Source: DASZQY01 sp963843565 (GTDB taxonomy: Bacteria; Pseudomonadota; Alphaproteobacteria; Rhizobiales; Kaistiaceae). From it: a stretch of DNA of 64,000 nt. Below the pieces are notes generated by a model, which worked only from the letters and a program-made list of their open reading frames with translations, had not been told where the DNA came from and did no database searches. The position numbers and the translations under genes were made by a program. The stretch lies in NCBI GenBank assembly GCA_963843565.1, contig CAWJKY010000003.1, forward strand, positions 3,092,827-3,156,826. Reading direction: 5' to 3'. This document shows, one piece after another, positions 1 through 8,466 of the stretch (the first letter of the stretch is position 1; each line of letters starts with the position of its first letter).

Positions 1-212
1 CGATGGAATACCGGCTGATCGCCTATCTCATGCACCACGCCGGGCGGGTGGTGCCGGCGACCGAGCTCTCCGATCATCTCTACGACATCGGCAACGACCG
101 CGACACCAACGCGGTCGAGGTCACCGTGGCGCGGCTCCGCAAGAAGCTCGGCGCCGACGCCATCGAGACACGACGCGGATTCGGCTACCTGGTGCCCGCG
201 GCCGCCGGATGA
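1..212 (+). CDS. OmpR/PhoB-type response regulator, C-terminal part (5' end outside window)
   Basis: This is the last part of a winged-helix DNA-binding domain of a two-component response regulator; the receiver domain lies before the window. The visible 69 residues begin at EYRLIAYLM and include NAVEVTVARLRKKLGA, the usual recognition-helix region, followed by the wing (RRGFGYLV) and a short tail. The methionine near base 3 is probably internal, because family members normally continue upstream at this point. The stop overlaps the next start by four bases (ATGA), so regulator and kinase are translationally coupled. Confidence 0.9.
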   Translation, partial: MEYRLIAYLMHHAGRVVPATELSDHLYDIGNDRDTNAVEVTVARLRKKLGADAIETRRGFGYLVPAAAG

Positions 213-1588
213 GCGGCGGTTCCATCCGCTTAAGGCTGCTGGCGGCCTCCGTCGTATCGGTCGGCGTCGCGCTGGCCATCGCCGGGTTCGGCCTGACGCT
301 GCTTTTCGAGCGCCACGTCGAGCGGCGCATCGAGGACGAACTCAACAACGAACTCAATCAGTTGGCGGCGGGCGTCGTGGTCGCGGCGGACGGCACGGTG
401 TCGCTGCCGCACGCCCTCTCCGACCCGCGCTTCCTGACGCCGCTGTCCGGCCTCTATTGGCAGATCGACGACCTGTCGTCCGGCGCGCTGCTTCGTTCGC
501 GCTCGCTGTGGGACGGCACCTTGTCGAAGCCCGCCGACCGGCCGTCCGGTTCGCTCGAAGAGGGCGAGATGAAAGGGCCGGATGGCCGACTGCTGGTGGC
601 GGTCAAGCGCACGATCGAGGTGAGTTCCGCCGGGGGAACCGTGAAGCTGATGATCATCGTTGCGGAGGATCACGCCGACGTCGATGCGGCGCGGCGCGAC
701 TTCGGCTTCGATCTGATCCCGGCGCTGGCGCTTCTGGCGCTGGTGCTGATCGTGGCGACCGGCGTGCAGGTGACCGTGGGCCTGTTGCCACTCGAGCGGT
801 TGCGCCGCGCGGTCAGCGACATCCTCGGCGGACGCACGACGCGTCTGGTCGACGGAGCGCCGCGCGAGGTGCAGCCACTCGCTGACGAGATCAACCGCCT
901 TCTCGACGCGCAGGAAAAGGCGCTGGTCAGGGCGCGCAGCCGCGCCGCCGATCTGGCGCATGGGCTGAAGACGCCGCTCCAGGTGCTGTCCGGCGACGTT
1001 CGCCGGCTGCGCGATCGGGGCGAAGGCGAAGTCGCCGACGAGATCGACCGGGTCGCCGGGACGATCCGCCGGCACGTCGACCGCGAGCTGGCGCGGGCCC
1101 GGGTCGCGGCGGCGGAGAGCGCGCCGCCATCGAAGAGCAATGTCGGCGAGGTTGCGACGCGGGTCGTGGCGGTCGTGAAGCGCACGCCACGGGGCGAGCG
1201 TATCGAGTTCACCGTCGCTGCGGCGCCCGATCTGACCGCGGCGGTCGATGAAACCGACCTCGCCGAGATCCTCGGCAATCTCGTCGAGAACGCCGCCCGG
1301 TTCGCGCGTGAGACCGTCACTGTGCGTGGACATGCGTCGCCCGAGGGCAGCACCATCGAGGTGGTGGACGACGGTCCCGGCATTCCGGCCGGGCAGATTC
1401 CGGCGGCGCTGAAACGCGGCGGGCGGATCGACGCGCGCGGCGAAGGCACTGGCCTTGGCCTGGCGATCGTGTCGGATCTCGTCGGGGCCTACGGCGGCAC
1501 GTTCCAGATCGAGGATTGCGCGCCGGGCCTCAAGGCGTCGGTGTACTTCCCCAACCCGTCCAAGCCGCGCGCCGAGGCGAGCGCGTAG
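209..1588 (+). CDS. Sensor histidine kinase (PhoQ/FeuQ-like architecture)
   Basis: This is a membrane sensor kinase of 459 residues that should phosphorylate the response regulator just upstream. It has a membrane segment at about 8-33, a periplasmic sensor region at about 34-167, a second membrane segment at about 168-190, and a HAMP-like linker. The H box (LAHGLKTPL) carries the phospho-accepting His251. The ATPase domain has an N box (LGNLVENAARF) and glycine boxes (DDGPGIP, GEGTGLGLAIV). All motifs look intact. The short dimerisation helix and HGLKTPL variant resemble PhoQ/FeuQ-type kinases of alphaproteobacteria; the signal sensed cannot be read from the sequence. Confidence 0.93.
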   Translation: MSGGSIRLRLLAASVVSVGVALAIAGFGLTLLFERHVERRIEDELNNELNQLAAGVVVAADGTVSLPHALSDPRFLTPLSGLYWQIDDLSSGALLRSRSLWDGTLSKPADRPSGSLEEGEMKGPDGRLLVAVKRTIEVSSAGGTVKLMIIVAEDHADVDAARRDFGFDLIPALALLALVLIVATGVQVTVGLLPLERLRRAVSDILGGRTTRLVDGAPREVQPLADEINRLLDAQEKALVRARSRAADLAHGLKTPLQVLSGDVRRLRDRGEGEVADEIDRVAGTIRRHVDRELARARVAAAESAPPSKSNVGEVATRVVAVVKRTPRGERIEFTVAAAPDLTAAVDETDLAEILGNLVENAARFARETVTVRGHASPEGSTIEVVDDGPGIPAGQIPAALKRGGRIDARGEGTGLGLAIVSDLVGAYGGTFQIEDCAPGLKASVYFPNPSKPRAEASA

Positions 1589-1597
1589 CGGCCCCGG

Positions 1598-3247
1598 CTA
1601 TGCCGGCTGCGCCGGCAGGGGTGCCTCGCGGCCGGTCCCGAAGCGCGTCGTCGCGAAGGCGGCCGCCATCAGCGTCTGCGTGTAGGGCTCGCGCGGCGCG
1701 GCGAAGATCTGTTCGGTGGCACCTTCCTCGACCACCCGTCCGTCCTTCATCACCAGAATGTAGTCGGACATGGCGCGCACCACCGCCAGATCGTGGCTGA
1801 TGAACAGGTACGAGAGGTCGAGGGTATCCTGGAGGCGGTGGAGCAGCTCGATGATCTGCTTCTGGACGGAGCGATCGAGCGCCGACGTCGGCTCGTCGAG
1901 GACGACGACCTTGGGCTTCAGGATGACGGCGCGGGCGATGGCGATGCGCTGGCGCTGACCGCCGGAAAATTCGTGCGGGTAGCGGTTGCGCGTGGCGGGG
2001 TCGAGGCCAACCTCGGCCAGGGCTTCCTCGGCGCGGCTGGCGCGCTCGGCGGCGGTGATGGCGGGCTCGTGGACGAGCAGCCCTTCGGTGACGATCTCGC
2101 CGACGGTGAGCCGCGGCGACAGCGAGCCGTAAGGGTCCTGAAAGACGATCTGCAGTTCGCGACGCAGCGGCCTCAGTGCGTTGCGGTCCATGGCGCCGAT
2201 GTCGCGTCCCTCGAAGGAGATGTGGCCGGTGCCGTCGAGAAGCCGCAGGAGCAGCCGCCCGAGCGTCGATTTTCCCGACCCCGATTCCCCCACCACGCCG
2301 ATGGTCTGGGCCTCGCGAAGGCGGAGCGACACCCCGTCGACGGCGTGGATCAGGTGCGGCGGGCCGGCGAGAAACCCGCCGCCCAGCGAAAACGTGATGC
2401 CCAGCCGGACCGCATCGAGGAGCACCGGCGCGTCGTCGGGAACCGGTGGCTTGCTGCCGCTCGGTTCGGCGGCGAGCAGCATCTGCGTATAGGGGTGCTG
2501 CGGCCGGGCAACCACTTCGGCCGTCTTGCCGCTCTCGACGATCTCGCCGGCGCGCATGACGTACATGCGGTCGGCAAAGCGGCGCACGATGTTGAGGTCG
2601 TGGGTGATGAAGACGATGGCCGTGCCGAGGCGCTCGCGCAACTCGGCGAGCAGGTCGAGGATCTGCGCCTGGATGGTGACGTCGAGGGCGGTGGTCGGCT
2701 CGTCGGCAATCAGAATGTCGGGATCGTTGGCGAGCGCCATGGCGATCATGACGCGCTGGCGCTGGCCGCCGGAAAGCTCGTGCGGGTAGGAGTTGAGGCG
2801 CCGCTCCGGGTCGGGGATGCCGACCAGGCGGAGCAGCTCGAGGACGCGCGGGCGGATCGCCTTGCGGTCCATGTGCTTGTGATAGATGAGCGGCTCGGCG
2901 ATCTGGTGCTCGATCGGGTAGAGCGGATCGAGCGAGGTCATCGGCTCCTGGAAGATCATGGTGATATGGGCGCCGCGGATCTTGTTGAGCCCCGCGTTGT
3001 CGAGGCCGACCATCTCGGTGCCGCGGTAGCGGGCGGAGCCTGAAACGTGGCCGTTGACGGCGGTGAGCCCGACCGCGCCCAGCATCGCCTGGCTCTTTCC
3101 CGACCCGGATTCTCCCACGATCGCGACGGTCTCGCCGGGGCGGACCTCCATATCGATCCGCTTGACCGCGTGGACCTCGCCGTCGGGCGTGTCGAAGCGC
3201 ACGTCGAGCTGGCTGATCTCAAGGATCGGGGCGGTGTCTTCGGCCAT
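1598..3247 (-). CDS. Fused dual ATP-binding protein of a peptide/oligopeptide ABC importer (OppDF/YejF type)
   Basis: This cytoplasmic subunit of 549 residues energises peptide uptake. Two complete ABC cassettes are joined in one chain. Each has a Walker A (IVGESGSGKSQ; VVGESGSGKST), a signature (LSGGQRQRV; FSGGQRQRI) and a Walker B (IADEPTTALD; VLDEPTSALD). OppD and OppF are usually separate proteins; fusion is typical of YejF-like systems. The start is taken at MAEDTAPIL (3247), ten bases after the permease stop; an in-frame 23-residue extension lies within the permease gene and is not protein-like. It is the last gene of a four-gene minus-strand operon. Confidence 0.93.
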   Translation of the reverse strand: MAEDTAPILEISQLDVRFDTPDGEVHAVKRIDMEVRPGETVAIVGESGSGKSQAMLGAVGLTAVNGHVSGSARYRGTEMVGLDNAGLNKIRGAHITMIFQEPMTSLDPLYPIEHQIAEPLIYHKHMDRKAIRPRVLELLRLVGIPDPERRLNSYPHELSGGQRQRVMIAMALANDPDILIADEPTTALDVTIQAQILDLLAELRERLGTAIVFITHDLNIVRRFADRMYVMRAGEIVESGKTAEVVARPQHPYTQMLLAAEPSGSKPPVPDDAPVLLDAVRLGITFSLGGGFLAGPPHLIHAVDGVSLRLREAQTIGVVGESGSGKSTLGRLLLRLLDGTGHISFEGRDIGAMDRNALRPLRRELQIVFQDPYGSLSPRLTVGEIVTEGLLVHEPAITAAERASRAEEALAEVGLDPATRNRYPHEFSGGQRQRIAIARAVILKPKVVVLDEPTSALDRSVQKQIIELLHRLQDTLDLSYLFISHDLAVVRAMSDYILVMKDGRVVEEGATEQIFAAPREPYTQTLMAAAFATTRFGTGREAPLPAQPA

Positions 3248-3257
3248 CACCGGTCTC

Positions 3258-4394
3258 TCACCGGTCTCTGGGGTCGAAGGCGTCGCGCAGGCCGTCGCCG
3301 AGGAAATTGAGGGCAAACAGCGTGGTGACGAAGAAGATCGACGGGAAGATCAGCAGGTAGGGCGCCGCCTGCATGTTGGCGGCGCCCTCGGCGATGAGGG
3401 CTCCAAGGCTGGTCAGCGGCGCCTGAACGCCAAGGCCGAGGAACGACAGGAAGCTTTCCAGGAGGATGACGCGCGGCACCAGGATAGTCACGAAGATGAT
3501 CACCGGCCCGATGGTGTTGGGGATGATGTGGCGGCGAATGAGCGCCCAGTTGGTGAGGCCCATGGCTTCCGCCGCCGCAACGAATTCGCGGCGTTTCAGC
3601 GACAGCGTCTGGCCACGCACGATGCGCGCCATGTCGAGCCACTCGATGGCGCCGATGGCGACGAAGATCAGGATGAAATTGCGCCCGAAGAAGACCACCA
3701 GAACGATCACCAGGAAGACGAACGGCAGCGAATAGACGATCTCGACGAAGCGCATCATGACGTTGTCGGTGCGTCCGCCGACGAAGCCGGACACGGCGCC
3801 GTAGCTGACGCCGATGACGAGGCTGACGAAGGTGGCGAGGATGCCGACGGCGAGCGAGATGCGCCCGCCGATCATGATGCGGGTGAAGAGGTCGCGGCCG
3901 TTGCTGTCGGTGCCCATGACGAAGTATTCGCGCCGCACGCCACCTTCGACGAGGAGCGTCTTGCCGTCGTCGCGGGTATCGACGACGTGGGTTCCGTCGA
4001 ACTCGTCGGCGCGGTCGACATAGCGGGTGACGCGCGGATCGATGGTCGTGTCGGACGTGAAGGTGGCGGTGAAGGTGTTGCCGCTGACCGCGAAGTCGCC
4101 GAGCGTCACGCGGGCGTGGTCGGCGGCGTCTTGCATGGCGCCCTTCAGGGATTCGGCGAGCGGATACGGTTCGAGGCTCGGCGGCGCGCGCACGTAGGCG
4201 GGGAAGACCTCGTCGTAGGCGTGCGGCTCGAAATAGGGCCCGAAGACGCAGATCAGGGCGATCAGAGCCAGCACGATGGCGCTCGCCACCGAGGCGCGGT
4301 TGCGGATCAGCCGTTCGAAGGCGAGGCGGGTGAGGCTGCGGCCGGCGACCGGCGCGGCCGGGGTGCGGTCGAGGGTGGCGTCCGCCTCAGTCAT
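3258..4394 (-). CDS. Peptide ABC transporter permease, OppC/YejE family
   Basis: This inner-membrane permease of 378 residues pairs with the OppB-type subunit encoded just upstream. It has a first membrane helix near residues 35-57, then a long periplasmic stretch of about 110 residues before MGTDSNGRDLFTRIMIGGRISL, the usual entry to the transport core. The cytoplasmic EAA-type loop (AAAEAMGLTNWALIRRHIIP) that contacts the ATPase is present. Standard OppC/DppC proteins are about 280-310 residues; the extra length sits in the first periplasmic loop. The start overlaps the end of the OppB gene by eight bases. Confidence 0.92.
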   Translation of the reverse strand: MTEADATLDRTPAAPVAGRSLTRLAFERLIRNRASVASAIVLALIALICVFGPYFEPHAYDEVFPAYVRAPPSLEPYPLAESLKGAMQDAADHARVTLGDFAVSGNTFTATFTSDTTIDPRVTRYVDRADEFDGTHVVDTRDDGKTLLVEGGVRREYFVMGTDSNGRDLFTRIMIGGRISLAVGILATFVSLVIGVSYGAVSGFVGGRTDNVMMRFVEIVYSLPFVFLVIVLVVFFGRNFILIFVAIGAIEWLDMARIVRGQTLSLKRREFVAAAEAMGLTNWALIRRHIIPNTIGPVIIFVTILVPRVILLESFLSFLGLGVQAPLTSLGALIAEGAANMQAAPYLLIFPSIFFVTTLFALNFLGDGLRDAFDPRDR

Positions 4395-5310
4395 AGCGGA
4401 CCCGTGGATCGAGGACGGCGTAGAGCAGGTCGACGATAAGGTTGAAGACGATGATGAAGACGGCGATCAGCACCACCGTGCCCATGACCAGCGTGTAGTC
4501 GCGGTTGAGGGCGCCGAGGACGAAATAGCGCCCGACGCCGGGGATCGAGAAAACCGTCTCGATCACCACCGATCCGGTCAGCACGGCGGCCGCCGCCGGG
4601 GCGAGGTAAGTGACGACCGGCAGCAGTGCGCCGCGCAGCGCATGGACGACCACCACGACGCGCGGCGGCAGGCCGTAGGCGCGGGCGGTGCGGATGTGAT
4701 CGGCGCGCAGCGTCTCGATCATCGAGCCACGGGTGAGGCGAGCGAAGATCGCAAGCTGCGGCAGCCCCAATGCGATCACCGGCAGCGCGAGGTCGCGAAA
4801 GCTGCCGCCGCCCCAGCCGCCGGCCGACGCCCACGACAGCATCACCGCGAAGATCAGCGACAGGACGGGACCGACGACGAAGTTCGGGACCGTCAGCCCG
4901 ACGGTCGCCACCGACATGATGGCGTAGTCGACAATGCGGTTCTGGCGGAGCGCCGCGACGACGCCGGCGGCAACGCCGCCGAAGACCGCCAGCAGCATCG
5001 CGAACGTGCCGATCTCGACCGAATAGGGCAGGCTCTGGCCGATCAGCTGGGCGACGGTGAAGTCGCGGTAGATGTAGCTCGGCCCGAAGTCGAGGTGGAG
5101 GACGTTCCACAGATAGCTGACGTACTGGACCCCGAGGGGCTGATCCAGGTGATAGGCGCGCAGCATGTTTTCCATGATCTGCGGCGGCAGGGGATGTTCG
5201 AGATTGAACGGGCCGCCGGGCGCGAAGCGGATCAGAAAGAAAGAGATGCTGACGACGATGAAGATCGTCGGAATCGCGCTGACCAGGCGGCGAAGAATGA
5301 AGCGAATCAT
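4387..5310 (-). CDS. Peptide ABC transporter permease, OppB/YejB family
   Basis: This inner-membrane permease has 307 residues, the normal OppB/DppB length. It begins MIRFILRRLVSAIPTIF, the typical amino-terminal helix, followed by the conserved segment FAPGGPFNLE and a further five predicted helices. The EAA-type loop reads RTARAYGLPPRVVVVVHALR. It lies between the binding-protein gene, after a 54-base gap holding a strong stem-loop, and the OppC gene, with an eight-base overlap. With these it forms one importer. The substrate is inferred to be peptides or a peptide-like compound from the family only. Confidence 0.93.
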   Translation of the reverse strand: MIRFILRRLVSAIPTIFIVVSISFFLIRFAPGGPFNLEHPLPPQIMENMLRAYHLDQPLGVQYVSYLWNVLHLDFGPSYIYRDFTVAQLIGQSLPYSVEIGTFAMLLAVFGGVAAGVVAALRQNRIVDYAIMSVATVGLTVPNFVVGPVLSLIFAVMLSWASAGGWGGGSFRDLALPVIALGLPQLAIFARLTRGSMIETLRADHIRTARAYGLPPRVVVVVHALRGALLPVVTYLAPAAAAVLTGSVVIETVFSIPGVGRYFVLGALNRDYTLVMGTVVLIAVFIIVFNLIVDLLYAVLDPRVRYD

Positions 5311-5326
5311 GGGCTCGGGCAGACAG

Positions 5327-5355
5327 CGGCGGCCGGAGGGAAGCCCCGGCCGCCG
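5327..5355 (-). other. Stem-loop between binding-protein and permease genes
   Basis: Perfect ten-base arms CGGCGGCCGG and CCGGCCGCCG flank a nine-base loop in the gap between the oppA-like stop and the oppB-like start. There is no following T run, so it is unlikely to be an efficient intrinsic terminator. In binding-protein-dependent importers such hairpins commonly protect the upstream message from 3' decay, giving excess binding protein over permease. That role is inferred. Confidence 0.6.
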
Positions 5356-5364
5356 TCGTCAGCG

Positions 5365-6981
5365 CTACTGGTCGAGCGTCATGAAGCGGGACAGATGGAA
5401 GTTGACCGCGTTGTCAGCGAAGCCGTGGACCTTGGGCGACACCAGCCACAGCGAAGCCGACACCATCAGCGGTGCAACCGGCTGCTCCTGCATCATGATC
5501 GCTTCGGCGTCGTGCAGGATCTGCGCGCGCTTGACGAGGTCGGTTTGCTTGTACGACTGGGCCATCAGGTCATCGAACTTCGGGTTGTTCCAGTGCCCGT
5601 AGTTGAAGCCCGTGTTGGTGCTGATGCACAGCGCCAGGAAGTTCTCGGGGTCGGCGTAATCGGCCACCCAGCCGGCGCGGGCGACATCGAACGATCCGCC
5701 CTGCTGGAGATAGGCGTAGTGCGACTTCACGTCGAGATTCACGAGGGTGACGTTGGCACCGAGCGCCTTCCAGTTGTCGGCGACGGCGGTCGCCACCTTC
5801 TCGTGGTTGGCGTTGGTGTTGTAGCGGATCTCGATGTTGAGCGGCTTGCCGCCCGGGCCGAAGCCGGCATCCTTGAGGAGCTTCGCCGCCTCATCCTCGC
5901 GATCGAGCTGCGACATCGAGGCGAAGTCGGCCTCGGCCGCGGTGTAGCCGGCCATGCCGGGCGGCACGAACGAGTAGGCCGGAAGCTGGGCGCCGGCGTA
6001 GATCTTCTGCGAGAGGAAATCGCGGTCGATCGCCATGGACAAGGCGCGGCGCACCCGCGCGTCGTCGAACGGCGGATGGCGGGTGTCGAAGACGTAATAG
6101 TAGGTGGCGAGCGCCGGGGCGGCATGCACGACGCCGGCACCCAGTGACGTCTTCAGGAAGTCCATCTGGTCGGCCGGGAACTGATACTGCAGGTCGAGCT
6201 CGCCCGCCTGATAGCGGCGGATGGCGGCGGCCTGATCCTCGGTCGGGTAGTAGATGACCTTGTCGATCTTGACGCTGGCCGCGTCATGGTAGTTCGGGTT
6301 CTTGACCAGCGTGATGTGGTCGTTGGCGACGTTCTCGGTCAGCATGTAGGCGCCGTTGGAGACCATCGTGCCGGCCTTGACGAAATCGCCGCCGAACTTC
6401 GTCACGTTCGGCGGATAGACCGGCAGGGCCGTCTGGTGGGTCAGCAGCTGGAGGAAATACGGCGTCGGCCGCTCCAGCGTGACCTCAAGCGTCTTGGCGT
6501 CGAGCGCCTTCGCGCCGAGCTGGTCGGGCGTCATGGGGGTGTCGCCCTTGGCGGAGTTGATCGCCTCGGCGTTCTTGATCGGATAGAGGATGTAGGCGTA
6601 GTCGGCCGCTTCCTTCGGGTCGAGGAGGCGGCGGAACGAGAAGACGAAATCGTCGGCGGTGACCGGTTCGCCGTTCGACCACTTGGCGTCGTCACGCAGC
6701 TTGAAGGTGTAGGTGAGGCCGTCGTCGGAGATGGTCCAGCTCTCGGCGACGCCCGGGATCACCTTGCCCTCCGCGTCGTAGGTCGTCAGGCCCTCGTAGA
6801 GGTCCATCAGGATGTTCGCCTCGACGTCGATCGACGTGTGGGCCTGATCGAGCGTCTGCGGCTCGCCGCCATTGCCGCGGTGCAGGACGACTTCGGCGAA
6901 GGCGGGTGCGGCGGCGAACACGGCAGCCGCGGAAATGGCGACGGCCGCGAGTGCCACGCGCGTGAAGCGTGCAATCGTCAT
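5365..6981 (-). CDS. Periplasmic oligopeptide-binding protein, family 5 (OppA-like)
   Basis: This extracytoplasmic solute-binding protein of 538 residues captures the ligand for the adjacent OppB/OppC/OppDF importer. A signal peptide (residues 1 to about 29, ending PAFA) precedes the mature start EVVLHRGNGGEPQTLD, a typical SBP_bac_5 opening. The body carries the family pattern, including TYDAEGKVIPGVAESW and GLTYTFKLRDDAKWSNGEP. The start at 6981 is preceded by a good ribosome site (GGGGAG); an in-frame upstream extension of 41 residues is low-complexity and not protein-like. The sequence resembles OppA more than DppA but does not fix ligand length or identity. Confidence 0.92.
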   Translation of the reverse strand: MTIARFTRVALAAVAISAAAVFAAAPAFAEVVLHRGNGGEPQTLDQAHTSIDVEANILMDLYEGLTTYDAEGKVIPGVAESWTISDDGLTYTFKLRDDAKWSNGEPVTADDFVFSFRRLLDPKEAADYAYILYPIKNAEAINSAKGDTPMTPDQLGAKALDAKTLEVTLERPTPYFLQLLTHQTALPVYPPNVTKFGGDFVKAGTMVSNGAYMLTENVANDHITLVKNPNYHDAASVKIDKVIYYPTEDQAAAIRRYQAGELDLQYQFPADQMDFLKTSLGAGVVHAAPALATYYYVFDTRHPPFDDARVRRALSMAIDRDFLSQKIYAGAQLPAYSFVPPGMAGYTAAEADFASMSQLDREDEAAKLLKDAGFGPGGKPLNIEIRYNTNANHEKVATAVADNWKALGANVTLVNLDVKSHYAYLQQGGSFDVARAGWVADYADPENFLALCISTNTGFNYGHWNNPKFDDLMAQSYKQTDLVKRAQILHDAEAIMMQEQPVAPLMVSASLWLVSPKVHGFADNAVNFHLSRFMTLDQ

Positions 6982-7132
6982 GGATGGTCTCCCCTGTGTG
7001 CTTGCCCGTCGACGGCCCCAGGGGCCGCAACGGGTCGTTGCCCACAGCCTATTGCCGCCTCCGGCGTCGCGCCACACCTTTGTGGAGGGTGGACCCCGTG
7101 TCACGGGGTTCGGTGGGCAGGCGGCCCTCGCC

Positions 7133-8290
7133 TCACACGAACGGCGGGAAGATCTCCGGACGGGGCGGCAGCAGGCGGGAGAAATAGGCGATTCCGGCCT
7201 CGGAGACGTTGGAATTGCCGATCAGGAAGTCGGCCGGCAGCAGCCGCGTCTTGCCGGCGACCGCGGCGAGCGGGACCGAGCGGATCGCGGTCTTGCCGCT
7301 TTCGTCGCCAAGGGCGACCGAGCAGCTTCCGGTTTCGGCGGCGGTGACCGCGAACACCCCGGTTTCGAAGGCCTCCCGCTGGTCGAGCTCGCTGACCGCC
7401 GCGGAAAAAGCCCGCGGCAGGTAGCCGAAGGTGTCGACCCGGGCGCGCACTTTCGGGAAGGCCTTGGAGAGTGCGCCCTGGATGGCGACCCCGAGGTCGC
7501 TGGTGGAGAGCTGGACGTTGCCGTGGGCATCGCGTTCGAGATTGGCGATCAGGCTCTCGACGAGCGGCCGGCCGTCGGCGGTGGTCACCCCCTCGGACAT
7601 GGCCACCAGACAGCGTCCATGTTTCTCGCGCGCCGCGCGGACGTCGTCGATGAACTGGTCCATCGCGAACGGCCGCTCGGGGACGTAGACGAGGTGCGGC
7701 GCGTCCGCCTCGCTTCGCCGCCAGGCGGCGGCCGCCGCGGTCAGGAAGCCGGCGTGACGGCCCATGACGATGCCGACGTAGATGCCGGGCAGCGCGTGGA
7801 AATCGAGATCGAGGGACAGGAAGGCGGCGCTCACGAACAGCCCTGCCGAAATGAAGCCGGGCGTGTGGTCGTTTTGGACGAGATCGTTGTCGATGGTCTT
7901 GGGGGCGTGGACGAAAGCGATGCGGTCGCCGCCGCTGGTGCTCAGGATCTGGAGCGTGCCGGCGGTGTCGTTGCCGCCGATGTAGATGAAGGCGTCGGCT
8001 TTGACCGCTTCGAGCTGTTCGAGGATGCTCGCGCAGTAGGCCTCATCCGGCTTGTCGCGGGTGGAGCCCAGCGCGGCGTTCGGCGTCGCCGCCATGCGGC
8101 GCAGGTCGGCCTCGGAAATCTCTGAAAGATCAATGTATTGGCCGTCGCGAATGCCGCGCACCCCGTGGCGCGCGCCGAGCACTTTGGCGCCCGGGTAGCG
8201 CTGGCGCGCGGTCAGCGCGGCTCCGGCCACGGTCTGGTTGATGACGGCAGTCGGCCCGCCGCCCTGGGCAATCACGAATACCCGGCTCAT
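7133..8290 (-). CDS. pfp: 6-phosphofructokinase, pyrophosphate-dependent type
   Basis: This is a cytoplasmic glycolytic enzyme of 385 residues that phosphorylates fructose 6-phosphate. Two diagnostic positions favour PPi over ATP as donor: Asp108 in GGND (105-108), where ATP enzymes have Gly, and Lys131 in PKTIDNDL, where ATP enzymes have Gly. The catalytic Asp134 and the MGRHAGFL substrate motif are present. The chosen start (MSRVFVIAQGGGPT) has a GAGGGAG ribosome site at good distance. The gene precedes the peptide importer by about 150 bases on the same strand and is divergent from the cyclase gene; co-transcription with the importer is possible but unproven. Confidence 0.88.
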   Translation of the reverse strand: MSRVFVIAQGGGPTAVINQTVAGAALTARQRYPGAKVLGARHGVRGIRDGQYIDLSEISEADLRRMAATPNAALGSTRDKPDEAYCASILEQLEAVKADAFIYIGGNDTAGTLQILSTSGGDRIAFVHAPKTIDNDLVQNDHTPGFISAGLFVSAAFLSLDLDFHALPGIYVGIVMGRHAGFLTAAAAAWRRSEADAPHLVYVPERPFAMDQFIDDVRAAREKHGRCLVAMSEGVTTADGRPLVESLIANLERDAHGNVQLSTSDLGVAIQGALSKAFPKVRARVDTFGYLPRAFSAAVSELDQREAFETGVFAVTAAETGSCSVALGDESGKTAIRSVPLAAVAGKTRLLPADFLIGNSNVSEAGIAYFSRLLPPRPEIFPPFV

Positions 8291-8466
8291 CGCTCCCTCG
8301 GTCTCTTCCTCAAAGGGCCAATCGGCGGCCTTTTCGGCGCGCGGTCGGACCATACCCGCCAGCGGCGTGGAGACAAGCCGACACGAGGCCTCAGGCGAAG
8401 ATTCTGCGGCGATTGGCGGTCGCGCCCAGTTGAAGCGGAGCCGGCCGCCAACGATACTGGCCGCCC

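Noticed and set aside
7093..7109. ACCCCGTG/CACGGGGT inverted repeat between the phosphofructokinase and oppA-like genes as a terminator
   Set aside because: The arms meet around one base and no T run follows on the minus strand, so termination is not supported.
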